Assembly: GCF_040222815.1 (NCBI RefSeq) | Contig: NZ_JAVKCH010000001.1 | Span: forward strand, 253,492 to 317,491 | Length of the DNA: 64,000 bases | Source of the DNA: Imperialibacter sp040222815 | Lineage (GTDB): Bacteria; Bacteroidota; Bacteroidia; Cytophagales; Cyclobacteriaceae | Direction: 5' to 3' | Shown here: piece after piece, positions 57,101 to 64,000 of the stretch | How positions within the stretch are numbered: position 1 is the first letter of the stretch | How the letters are laid out: every line of letters begins with the position of its first letter | Notes under the pieces: model-generated | The model's database searches: none | Told to the model about the DNA's origin: nothing | What the model saw: only the letters and a program-made list of their open reading frames with translations | Translations under genes and position numbers: made by a program

Positions 57101-57245
57101 CATTTCTCCATTCAAAGGCTTTGGTTAACAAAGTATCAAGGGTAGTAATAGGCTTCGTGGGATAGCCTTCCGGTAGTTGCCTCGCTTTCATTGTAAACGA
57201 GAGCAAAATGCCCGTAACAAGTAAATAGTATCTGTTTAACTTCAT
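54117..57245 (-). CDS. BNR/VPS10-like beta-propeller secreted protein (paralogue B)
   Basis: From ATG 57245 the product is 1042 residues with a signal peptide (KLNRYYLLVTGILLSFTMKA). It repeats the architecture of the protein at 45677-48724: FEWRNVGPNRGGRSLGASGS, GVYKSVDAGKTWENIGL, GNNEERGIFRTTDGGKNW, DNHDLWIDPNDP and many SxDxGxxW motifs, then a C-terminal helical part (about 930-1042) of coiled-coil character. Shared blocks such as NNEERG and PPHGDNHDLW make paralogy clear. No catalytic residues are evident. The function is unknown; secretion is predicted. Confidence 0.85.
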   Translation of the reverse strand: MKLNRYYLLVTGILLSFTMKARQLPEGYPTKPITTLDTLLTKAFEWRNVGPNRGGRSLGASGSPSRPNEYYFGAVGGGLWKTVDGGTTWKPVTDGQLTSSSVGAVAVSETNPDIVYIGTGETQFRGNIMQGDGVYKSVDAGKTWENIGLKETQAIARVRVDPTNPDIVFVAALGHPYGNNEERGIFRTTDGGKNWKKVLYKSDKAGGVDIIIDRTNPKVVYATIWQVYRTPYKMWGGGPDCGLYKSIDGGDTWIELTRNPGLPKGPVGKIGVTVSPANPNRLWAVVEANDGGVFRSDDAGKTWKQVNDERKLRQRAFYYSRIYADPKDENTVYGLNVGFYKSTDGGEKFDVTIRPPHGDNHDLWIDPNDPMRMIASNDGGGTVSVNGGKTWTDLDFPTAQFYHIMVTNDFPYHICGAQQDNSTMCIPSDGWDFMTARGPKTEYYYSPGGGESGYIAQDPKNPDIFYAGSQGALLTRYNRATGHERDVQVYPRFFSGEPSSSLPERWQWTFPIVFSPVDNNLLFTCSQHVWVSADEGQSWQKISPDLTYADPATLGMSGGALTMDMNGPEIYATVFALAPSYHDVNTIWAGSDDGLVHITRDFGKTWSNITPPDMPKDTRVSIIDASRHHPGTAYVAGKRYQMDDRAPYLWKTHDYGKTWTKIISGIRSDDYLHTIREDIKVPGLLYAGGEHTVWVSFDDGANWNALQLNMPDTQIADLMVTDRDLVAGTHGRSVYILDDIGPLREYAKLAGNPNYTLFEPDRAVRRVESATISYFLPKQADEVVVTIKDASGTVILEEKGTLPEPKKDEDESARWYGSLPTAPTTAQGLNKYEWNLRYPGAVDFEGMIIWSARPQLGPYAPPGKYTVSVAVNGEVQTKNIEVALDPRITGVTEADVREQFELAMRIKNATSMANQTVKDIRTLKSQIDTLVMQNKALKKDAEVLLSKLSTVEEALYQVKNQSSQDPLNFPIRLNNRLAYLRKSVESGDGKPTKGSYEVFDLLKGELDGHMTSYRNILEKDIVSFNKKVSKSDLQEVKLDRKI

Positions 57246-57349
57246 ATAATAATTGATAAATTGAACGATAGGGTAATATAGGGAGCGAACCATTTCGCTG
57301 GAAGCCGCTAATGGAAAAGCCTTTAAGACCCTGAGAAATCAGCTGTTGC

Positions 57350-58393
57350 TTACTCCTTCACACCAGGATTTACCCAAAGGTGACTGAACCAATGCCAATG
57401 ACCGTCGCCGTCTTTTATGGTAATGGTGTACAGGGTTCTCCTGCTTCTCAGAGCGCTGCCTGGTTTTGCGGTGACCTCTATTTTGTCACCACTCTTTTTC
57501 TTCTCAAGTACACATGATCCTCCCTGCACAAAACACTGAAGTTGCGATTCCATCAGGTTTGACTGATCGAAAGTGACTTGTAAAGTGGGTGATGGACCAT
57601 TGGCGGTCATCAGGAAGCTCTCCGGCTTCTCGGCAGTCACCTTCAATGCACGCATATTGGCTTTGGACACAAATTTTTCCAGTGACGAAAAGGCCGATGC
57701 CATCGGGAATCTCGGTAGGCTAAATAAATTGCTTTCGGCATGCATCACACCGGAGTTTTGAGCCAGCCCTGCCACAAACCCCATTTCTTGCACCACTTCG
57801 GCCATTTTTGGATCGAATTCACCATAAGGATAGGCAAATACTTTGGGCGTAATACCTAGTCGCTCCTTTATCAGCGCTTGTGCTGTTTCCACATCGTTGC
57901 GAAATGCCTCATACCTCGCCGGTGCTGCCTCATTCAAAAAGTAGGCATGAGAATGACTGTGATTTCCTATTTCTATTTTGTTCGACAGGCAATCTTCAAG
58001 CTGTTTCCAGTCCATGTAAGAGCTGCCCCCCACCGTTTCAGTATTGATGAACACGGTGGCAGGGAACCCATATTTCTTTAACAAGGGAAGGCCATTTTTG
58101 TAAAAGCTTTCGTAACCGTCGTCTATGGTAATAACAGCCACCCGTTCCCGCTCGCCTGGCTTTTTCAGGTAATCAACCGCCTCAGAAATGGTCAATACCT
58201 TAAAATCATTTTGTTTGAGATAGTTGAGATGGGCGTCAAAGTTTTCGATGGAGATGTTGGTAGAGGGATACCGGCTATCCCCCACCCTGTGGTAGACAAA
58301 ACCGACCACCTCCCGGTTCATCTGCCCGAGCAGGGTACTACTGGCGGTCGTCAACAATAACGCCACCAACCACAACAACCGTATCGATAACAT
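57350..58393 (-). CDS. Polysaccharide deacetylase (NodB-type), secreted
   Basis: From ATG 58393 the protein is 347 residues with a signal peptide (LSIRLLWLVALLLTTASS). The NodB domain (about 30-245) has the catalytic base and metal motifs VAVITIDDGYESFYKNGL and EIGNHSHSHAYF, and a later VFAYPYGEFD. A beta-rich C-terminal region (about 250-347) may bind substrate. The family removes acetyl groups from chitin, peptidoglycan or exopolysaccharide. The start lies 56 bases inside the 3' end of the glucosaminidase gene, so the two genes are coupled. Confidence 0.87.
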   Translation of the reverse strand: MLSIRLLWLVALLLTTASSTLLGQMNREVVGFVYHRVGDSRYPSTNISIENFDAHLNYLKQNDFKVLTISEAVDYLKKPGERERVAVITIDDGYESFYKNGLPLLKKYGFPATVFINTETVGGSSYMDWKQLEDCLSNKIEIGNHSHSHAYFLNEAAPARYEAFRNDVETAQALIKERLGITPKVFAYPYGEFDPKMAEVVQEMGFVAGLAQNSGVMHAESNLFSLPRFPMASAFSSLEKFVSKANMRALKVTAEKPESFLMTANGPSPTLQVTFDQSNLMESQLQCFVQGGSCVLEKKKSGDKIEVTAKPGSALRSRRTLYTITIKDGDGHWHWFSHLWVNPGVKE

Positions 58394-59228
58394 AGCCGAA
58401 AAGTTTAACGGTTCTTTCTTCAACAAAATACGCCGGATCGAGGCGATAATCATCGTACTGCGTCATCCTATTCTGCCGGATGATAGTTGCCAATTGTTCC
58501 ACATACTCCTCACGCCTCTCAGAATAGTATTTGAGGTAAGGAAGCAAAACGTTCACGTTGTCAGTGGTATCTCTCGCTTCTCTGAATCTCCGGTAAGCCC
58601 TGCTCCTGGCTACTAATCCAAAGTAACCATAAATAGAAGCCGACACATCGTCGTACTTTCTAAGGTAGATCGCCTGGCCGTTCCTTGAGTAGATGGACTT
58701 GATTCTCGGTTCGCCCGACCGGTACGACCAGATACCAAAGAGGTTATTGGCCTGTTGAAATATGCGTGAGGTGCCCCAGCCAGATTCTACTGCCGCCTGC
58801 GCCAGAATGATGCTGTTGGGATGGGTTTTCATGCGGCGAAGCAACAACTCTCCGGAAGCAGTTTTATAAAACTCACTTTGTTCGAAATAAAAGGCACTGT
58901 CCTCCTGTAGCCAAATGGGCTTGTTCAGTATTTCTCTGATTTGATTTCGTTCGTCCTCTATCCTGTGCTTCGCCAAAAGAATGGAAGGCAATAGGGCGGA
59001 AATGAACTTTAGCTTGGCCTGATCCGGAGGCAGTTGGTCAATTCCTTCAATTTCATGATACAGAATAGGTGCCACCAACGAATCGACCAGTAGCTCAATG
59101 CTATCCGGGTGGTTGGCCAATACTTCCCTGGTTTTGATATAATGAGTCCTGTCAATTGAAAAATTGACAAGAACAGCAGCAAAACCTACCAGGATTAGCA
59201 GAATGACAAAAATGATCGTCTTTCTCAA
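58338..59228 (-). CDS. Bax-like glucosaminidase-domain membrane-anchored protein
   Basis: The 296-residue protein has an N-terminal membrane helix (RKTIIFVILLILVGFAAVLV) and a glucosaminidase domain in the rest. The catalytic Glu is in AQAAVESGWGTSRIFQQANN near 144, with LFGIWSYRSGEPRIK next. Related proteins (Bax, FlgJ C-terminus) cleave N-acetylglucosaminyl bonds in peptidoglycan. It overlaps the deacetylase gene by 56 bp and follows the cytochrome lipoprotein by 22 bp, suggesting one transcript for envelope-modifying enzymes. Confidence 0.88.
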   Translation of the reverse strand: MRKTIIFVILLILVGFAAVLVNFSIDRTHYIKTREVLANHPDSIELLVDSLVAPILYHEIEGIDQLPPDQAKLKFISALLPSILLAKHRIEDERNQIREILNKPIWLQEDSAFYFEQSEFYKTASGELLLRRMKTHPNSIILAQAAVESGWGTSRIFQQANNLFGIWSYRSGEPRIKSIYSRNGQAIYLRKYDDVSASIYGYFGLVARSRAYRRFREARDTTDNVNVLLPYLKYYSERREEYVEQLATIIRQNRMTQYDDYRLDPAYFVEERTVKLFGYVIDTVVVVGGVIVDDRQ

Positions 59229-59250
59229 AAAGGGTGTTTAGTTGATCAAT

Positions 59251-62200
59251 CTATCTTTTAAGATAAGCTATTAAATCGGACATTTGGTCAACGGAGATGG
59301 AATTTTCAAATCCCGCAGGCATCGCCGATATGTTCGAAGCTCTCAACGACGATATTTCATTTCGGTTTACGGTCGTTACATTACCAGCGGCATCTTTGAT
59401 ACTTAACGATGAGGCTGTTTCTGACGCAATCACTCCTGTTATTTGCTCACCGCTTTTATTTTCCAACTCCCAGGTTTCAAACCCGTCGGCGATTGATCGA
59501 TTGGGGTTGATGATATCGGCCAGAATAAACGACGCATCCCTGTTTCTAATAGTGCCGAGATCAGGACCAAAACTACTCCCACCTTCTCCTCCTTTTTGAT
59601 GGCACACAGCGCAATTGGCCTTAAATACAGCCGCTCCAGCCACCTGATCACCCTTCACATCAAGTGCCTGCTGATATTTTTTTACTAATTCTCCGGGAGC
59701 CTCATTACTCGCCGCAAGCAGTCGCCTCGCCTTTTCCCGCACGCCGTCGGTATAGCTGTTCATCAGCCTTACCTTGCGTGGCCAGGCAATCGTAGCCTGG
59801 TCAATACTCCCCGCTTCCACTGCATCGAGCAATGAATGAGAGCCGGATTCACTGTTGAGAAGATGTCCCATAGCATGATCTCTTACGCCGGGAGTAAGGC
59901 TGCCCCAGCGTTTCACAATGAGCTGAGAGGCGGCCTGGCTGTTGGTAGCCACTATGGCGTTGATAGCACCCTCTTGCACGGCATCTGGCTCCTGCGCAGA
60001 CACCAGCGTAGATAATCTTTCTACATAGGCCCCATTGTCAGACTTGGTTAACAAAAGTAACGCATCAGTTCTTAAGCCCGGACTGGCTCCATCGTTCAGT
60101 GCCAGTTGCAACGCCTTCTCCTGAACATCCGCCAAATCCGATGCCTCAATGCCAGGCAAGTGGGTAAGCAGTTTCATGCTGGCTGTCCTGATTTCGGCTG
60201 GCGTGCCAGCACTTAATTGAGCCTTTAGAAGTTTTATCTCGGCTTTAGCACTTCCAGCCTCAAGTCCACTTCTTCTTACAACTTTTTCAATTCCATCAAG
60301 TACGGCAGACTTCCACCATGCATCCCGCTCTATTTGGTTGCCAGAGAGTACCTTCCCAAGGATCTTTGACGTGGCGGCTTTATCTCCGGAGAGGGCCACA
60401 ACAGCGGCACAATTAGAGAAAAACATGGCCGTTCCCTCCGAGGGAGTATCCGTCAACGTTCTCATGGCCTCCGATAGCAACTCACTTTCTTTCCCGTAGC
60501 TCGCACTCAGTGCCGCTACCTGTACCCATCGATCACCAATGTCCTTCCGAAGCAGTTCATTACGAGCCTCAGTGGCCTCTTCGGTCTCAACAAAGCCCAG
60601 CGTACATAAAAGCTGAAACCGTACCCTGGCGTCAGCATCGCCGGACATACCAATCAGGGTTGTAGCCAATTTTGGCCATGCGGTCAGGTGTATTTCGGCC
60701 AACCTGATGGCATTTTCCCTTACACCAGCCACCTGGTGTTTCAATCCCCTCTCTATGAACTCATTAGTCAATTGACCTCTGCCTTCCAGGGCCCAAAGCC
60801 CATGCAAAAACCCAACTGCACTCTCAGTGCTGGCCACATAGTCAATCAGCATATCGTTTGGCACCAAAGCTTCGTTGGCTACAATCAGGCGCTGTGCATT
60901 TCTCCGCCACCATATATTGTCGCTGCCCAGCAACGCCACAATTTCATCCGGGCTCATACCAGGAATGTCTATTTCGTCCGCCCAGCTCATTGGAGCAGTT
61001 CCCTTAGGCGATATCCTGTAAATTCTACCTTGATTCGAGCCATTGTACAGTGCTCCTGAGTTATTCACCTCTTCTGACATCCACTCAGGATGCTCAACGA
61101 TCTGTCGATAATAGTCGATCATGTACAAAGCACCGTCGGGGCCAACATAAAACTGAACAGGCCTGAACCAGCCATCTGTAGAAGCCAGAAACTCCTTGTT
61201 CTCAACCAACCTGCTTGCATTGAACGAGGCACCTTTGGCAGTAACCCTATCCGCATGTACCAGATTATGCACTGGCTCTGCCACAAAAGTCACATTCTCA
61301 AAGCCTTTGATCAAACCGCCCTGGTACCACGTAACGCCACACGAGGAAGTAATAACGCCGACATCGGTCAACAGCTGATGGGCAGGATTTTGTGTGATGG
61401 GAAATACCTCTGCTGCACTACCATGATCCGGAATGTTCTCCATGGCATCGGCAACAACCAGGTTGGGATTGCGGGCCAGGTACCTGGCAGGAATCACCTC
61501 AGTGAAAAGATGGTCAGCATTGCTGGTGCCAAAATGGCGGCCCCAGGCGTCGAAAGTTTGCCCGTATTGCGACTCGCCTGAAAGCATCTCTAATTGGAAG
61601 GAATCAGGCATGAACCTTACGTTCCGGCCATTGGCGTCAATTGGCAACTTTGGTGCGCTATCATTGGCTGGAAAATGCACCTCACTCCCCTCGTCGCTAA
61701 ATTCTTTAACGCTTACTTTGGGAGTCACCATTCCCTGATGCGCTACATAAATCCAGTTGTCGAGGCCATACACGGGTGTATTGGCAATGTGCTGCGGATT
61801 AGTCACGGCAAATCCGGTCAAGACTACTTCTCTCTTATCAGCCTTTCCATCACCGTTTGTATCTTCGAGGTAGAGTACATCCGGCACGTCTACAACGATC
61901 AGCCCATTCTTCCATCTCATGAGGCCTGTGGGTAATTTAAGCCCGTCCGCAAACACGACGGCTTCGTCAAACTGCCCGTCTGCGTCTGTGTCCAGCAGTT
62001 GTTTTATCACACCGCTGCCGGACAAGTCCAGGGGGTACCCATGCATTTCGAGCACATAGGTTCTTCCCAGCTCATCTACTTCCATAGCCACAGGATCTGC
62101 CACCAGTGGTTCCGACGCAATAAGTTCGATTTGGAGGCCCTCGTATAGTTCGAAAGAAGTCAGGGCCTCTTTTGCTAACTGCTCAGCTTCTTCTTTGTCC

Positions 62201-62265
62201 CGCTGCGAGGCGCAAGAAGACAAGACGACCACAAGAGAAAAAACGAAGGTTTGCTTAAAAGTCAT
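59251..62265 (-). CDS. PVC-type haem-binding CxxCH lipoprotein with propeller and HEAT repeats
   Basis: From ATG 62265 the product is 1004 residues with a lipoprotein signal (TFKQTFVFSLVVVLSSCAS). Residues about 40-430 are a sugar-dehydrogenase-like propeller (DTDADGQFDEAVVFADGLKL, CGVTWYQGGLIKGF). About 440-830 are HEAT-like helical repeats. The C-terminus has a mono-haem cytochrome c: KANCAVCHQKGGEGGSSFGP near 884, ending DQMSDLIAYLKR. The type is known from Planctomycetota and Bacteroidota near ThuA and DUF1080 proteins. It probably oxidises a sugar outside the inner membrane; no substrate is shown. Confidence 0.88.
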   Translation of the reverse strand: MTFKQTFVFSLVVVLSSCASQRDKEEAEQLAKEALTSFELYEGLQIELIASEPLVADPVAMEVDELGRTYVLEMHGYPLDLSGSGVIKQLLDTDADGQFDEAVVFADGLKLPTGLMRWKNGLIVVDVPDVLYLEDTNGDGKADKREVVLTGFAVTNPQHIANTPVYGLDNWIYVAHQGMVTPKVSVKEFSDEGSEVHFPANDSAPKLPIDANGRNVRFMPDSFQLEMLSGESQYGQTFDAWGRHFGTSNADHLFTEVIPARYLARNPNLVVADAMENIPDHGSAAEVFPITQNPAHQLLTDVGVITSSCGVTWYQGGLIKGFENVTFVAEPVHNLVHADRVTAKGASFNASRLVENKEFLASTDGWFRPVQFYVGPDGALYMIDYYRQIVEHPEWMSEEVNNSGALYNGSNQGRIYRISPKGTAPMSWADEIDIPGMSPDEIVALLGSDNIWWRRNAQRLIVANEALVPNDMLIDYVASTESAVGFLHGLWALEGRGQLTNEFIERGLKHQVAGVRENAIRLAEIHLTAWPKLATTLIGMSGDADARVRFQLLCTLGFVETEEATEARNELLRKDIGDRWVQVAALSASYGKESELLSEAMRTLTDTPSEGTAMFFSNCAAVVALSGDKAATSKILGKVLSGNQIERDAWWKSAVLDGIEKVVRRSGLEAGSAKAEIKLLKAQLSAGTPAEIRTASMKLLTHLPGIEASDLADVQEKALQLALNDGASPGLRTDALLLLTKSDNGAYVERLSTLVSAQEPDAVQEGAINAIVATNSQAASQLIVKRWGSLTPGVRDHAMGHLLNSESGSHSLLDAVEAGSIDQATIAWPRKVRLMNSYTDGVREKARRLLAASNEAPGELVKKYQQALDVKGDQVAGAAVFKANCAVCHQKGGEGGSSFGPDLGTIRNRDASFILADIINPNRSIADGFETWELENKSGEQITGVIASETASSLSIKDAAGNVTTVNRNEISSLRASNISAMPAGFENSISVDQMSDLIAYLKR

Positions 62266-62338
62266 AAGGTAGGTTGGGGTGTGTTGCGACAACAATTTAT
62301 CAAAAACGCACCTAATCCTTTAACCCGCCAACATAAAA

Positions 62339-62803
62339 TTAGCTGAGAATAAATTTAAGGTCGGCAGGAGAGTATTTCACAGACTTCAGGGTCTTTCTGT
62401 CCCCGGTTCTGAACACGAGGTACAGTCCGTCCGCTTCCTCATAGTGGCATTCAACACCTTGTGCCTTGTAGTGGTTGACTGTGGCTTCAGCTTCTTCAAT
62501 TGTCTTGCAGGTTTTGCTCATATTGGAGCGCTGCACCTCATCAAAAAGCTCTTTGAATTGCCCACCCAAGCCAAATTCAAGCACAGCACCACTGAGCACA
62601 TACTGCAGGTCGCACAAAGCGTCAGCTATTTCTACGATGTCCTTTGCCTGAATAGCCTCTTCCAATTCTTTTAGTTCCTCAGCCAGAAGGTTCACTCTGA
62701 GGGCACACCGGTCAGCAGAAGGAACAGTAGCCTCTGGCAGTATCGGGTGGCCAAAAGTCCGGTGAAATTTTGCTACATCATTAAGAGAATCAGGCGATTG
62801 CAT
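62339..62803 (-). CDS. MazG-like nucleoside triphosphate pyrophosphohydrolase
   Basis: From ATG 62803 the protein is 154 residues; the open frame runs 22 codons further but without conserved sequence. The all-alpha NTP-PPase signature is present: LLAEELKELEEAIQAKDIVE and EIADALCDLQYVLSGAV (ExxE ... ExxD near 44-70). Such proteins hydrolyse canonical or damaged nucleotides. It is divergent from the truC-type gene across 68 bp. Confidence 0.85.
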   Translation of the reverse strand: MQSPDSLNDVAKFHRTFGHPILPEATVPSADRCALRVNLLAEELKELEEAIQAKDIVEIADALCDLQYVLSGAVLEFGLGGQFKELFDEVQRSNMSKTCKTIEEAEATVNHYKAQGVECHYEEADGLYLVFRTGDRKTLKSVKYSPADLKFILS

Positions 62804-62871
62804 AAAGTGGGGTTTTAGTCTGCATAAATAATCGGATTCTAAAATCCGCCGTTTTACTTTTACAGTCAACC

Positions 62872-63609
62872 ATGAGTGAAGAAAAACTTATCCACAGCGA
62901 GCCAGAGCCGCACGGAAAACTCAGCATTATTTACCAGGATGAGTATTTGGTGGCCATCAATAAGCCTAATCGGCTTCTCGTTCACAAAACCAGAATTGCA
63001 GAGGAAAAGCATTTTTTTGCGAATAGGCTGCTGGCCGACCAAATAGGCTGCGAGGTATATCCGGTGCATCGAATCGACAGGGCCACTTCGGGAGTATTGC
63101 TTTTCGCCTATTCTCCTCAGGGAGTAGCCATGACCCAATCGCTCTTTATGAAAGGCGAAGTAATGAAGGAATACCTGGCAGTGGTTCGGGGCTTTGTAGC
63201 AGAAACAGGATCGACAAACGAGTCGTTGGTTAAACATGAAACAGGGGTTGAGCAGACCGCTTTGACTGACTATGAAAGGCTAAATACTGTCGAGGTCGCC
63301 ATTTCGGTGAATAAATACCCAACCTCAAGGTATTCCCTCGTGAGAATGCTGCCAAAAACAGGCCGCACTCACCAACTCCGACGTCATTTCAATCACATGG
63401 GGCATCCGATAGTTGGCGACACCAAGTATGGAGACCTCAGACACAACAGGATGTTCGAAAGAGAATGGGGCATCACTTCGCTCCTTCTTCATGCCCACAA
63501 ACTCACTTTTATTCACCCGTTTTCAACCCAAGAGGTAAGGCTTCAAGCCCCGCTGTCGCCTGATTTTGTAAAAGCAATGGACACGTTCGCCTGGGTGAAC
63601 AATTATTAA
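62872..63609 (+). CDS. truC: tRNA pseudouridine synthase TruC-like (RluA family)
   Basis: The 245-residue enzyme has the RluA-family signature VYPVHRIDRATSGVLLFAYS near residues 62-80, with the catalytic Asp in HRIDR. Motif I is YLVAINKPNRLLVHKT near 27, and GRTHQLRRHFNHMGHPIVGD near 163 is a later motif. TruC converts uridine 65 of certain tRNAs to pseudouridine; family length and N-terminus favour TruC over rRNA enzymes. It is divergent from the MazG-like gene. Confidence 0.88.
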   Translation: MSEEKLIHSEPEPHGKLSIIYQDEYLVAINKPNRLLVHKTRIAEEKHFFANRLLADQIGCEVYPVHRIDRATSGVLLFAYSPQGVAMTQSLFMKGEVMKEYLAVVRGFVAETGSTNESLVKHETGVEQTALTDYERLNTVEVAISVNKYPTSRYSLVRMLPKTGRTHQLRRHFNHMGHPIVGDTKYGDLRHNRMFEREWGITSLLLHAHKLTFIHPFSTQEVRLQAPLSPDFVKAMDTFAWVNNY

Positions 63610-63783
63610 AACTTCAACCCAGGGCTTTCATAATTCGCATTGGATGATGCAAAACCAGACCAAGCCTGTATTTAATACAATTCCTTTAATTTTTTGAATT
63701 ATTCAGTTAATCATTGTTAACCTAATATTAATTAATTAAATTTGTTGTTAACAATTTGGTAACATTAAAAGAAAGGAGCCATT

Positions 63784-63921
63784 ATGAAAGGATTGTATGA
63801 GCGCAGGTTCAAGTATAGTCTGGACTATTTGGTGCTGGGTAAGCCTAAGAGAAAAGAGCGAGTGATCAATTGGTTGATTTTGGGCTTGGTAGCTTTTTTG
63901 GGCATTGTGCTTTCCATTTGA
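63784..63921 (+). CDS. Small single-pass membrane protein, 45 residues
   Basis: The ORF from ATG 63784 to TGA 63921 encodes a basic N-terminus (MKGLYERRFKYSLDYLVLGK, then PKRKERVI) and one hydrophobic segment (NWLILGLVAFLGIVLSI) at the C-terminus. It is not in a family I recognise. A strong purine-rich AAAGGAG lies 6 bases before the ATG, unusual in this window. It is preceded by an AT-rich 170-bp region rich in GTTAAC/TTAAT words that shows no exact TAnnTTTG box. Confidence 0.55.
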   Translation: MKGLYERRFKYSLDYLVLGKPKRKERVINWLILGLVAFLGIVLSI

Positions 63922-63984
63922 AATAGTCAAAAACAGATATACTTACCGAATGCGTTGGGCTCACAGCTCACTAAAAAGCAAAGG

Positions 63985-64000
63985 TCTCCTTTATCGGAGA
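63985..64000 (+). terminator. Partial hairpin at the window edge
   Basis: TCTCC (63985-63989) and GGAGA (63996-64000) are inverted and the sequence stops in the right arm. The left context AAAGG suggests a longer terminator stem that continues past the window. Confidence 0.3.

Noticed and set aside
1..64000. CRISPR arrays, tRNA or rRNA genes, phage or IS genes
   Set aside because: No periodic repeats, cloverleaf-like segments, transposase or phage proteins were recognised by reading.

Overview
The window looks like a chromosomal segment of a member of the Bacteroidota, most likely a marine or environmental Cytophagales-type bacterium. The evidence is gene content: two-component systems with N-terminal propellers, many signal-peptide and lipoprotein enzymes, a NagB fused to an LmbE-type deacetylase, a serine-palmitoyltransferase-like acyl-CoA:amino-acid condensing enzyme, a small histone-H1-like protein, and PadR plus a prefix-domain MacB/FtsX permease. 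Several promoter-like sites also fit the Bacteroidota pattern TTTG-N(about 19-20)-TAnnTTTG, and most genes lack a Shine-Dalgarno sequence. The genus is not determined. I saw no rRNA, tRNA, CRISPR array, insertion sequence or phage gene, and no clearly broken gene; the first CDS is cut by the window edge.

Layout. 1-2099: C-terminus of an FG-GAP/VCBS surface protein coupled to a vanadium-type haloperoxidase. 2100-7058: an intergenic stretch with a terminator and a nested inverted repeat, then two minus-strand secreted sugar-oxidation-type proteins (DUF1080; ThuA/sugar dehydrogenase/PKD/cytochrome c/carbohydrate-binding fusion). 7059-11380: SerC-like aminotransferase, universal stress protein, glpD, MarR regulator. 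11559-14121: ECF sigma factor, probable membrane anti-sigma protein, Spy/CpxP-like periplasmic protein and an outer-membrane-barrel candidate, resembling an envelope-stress operon. 14152-19142: xseA-xseB-ligA-DUF6913-like-dapA, tightly packed. 19235-20754: histone-H1-like gene and the SPT-like gene on the minus strand. 20914-24268: accC, DUF1015 protein, maf. 24285-29389: FGGY kinase, 2'-5' RNA ligase-like protein, nitrilase-family amidase and the nagB-LmbE fusion.

29704-31124: short CPA2 antiporter overlapping a glutaredoxin-like gene. 31144-34133: PadR regulator and MacB-like permease, with an 11-bp perfect inverted repeat in the promoter. 34263-38989: polyphosphate glucokinase-like ROK protein, a 54-residue small ORF with a start-codon-masking leader, NlpC/P60 lipoprotein, NhaC antiporter, MBL hydrolase. 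39000-43569: a very large propeller hybrid histidine kinase and a separate HPt-like protein, probably one phosphorelay. 43960-57245: S10 peptidase, two paralogous BNR/VPS10-like secreted proteins, and between them a propeller sensor with no kinase and an LpxR-like/CPBP gene pair. 57350-62265: polysaccharide deacetylase, Bax-like glucosaminidase and a HEAT-repeat cytochrome c lipoprotein. 62339-63921: MazG-like pyrophosphohydrolase, truC-like pseudouridine synthase and a 45-residue membrane peptide.

Most of the window is ordinary housekeeping plus envelope and sugar-oxidation functions. I found no clear new defence or biosynthetic system. The observations most worth testing are the structured leader at 35052-35120, the antiporter-glutaredoxin pair, the kinase-less propeller sensor with a charged insert, the PadR and nagB operator candidates, and the sigma/Spy/barrel operon with a missing ATG.
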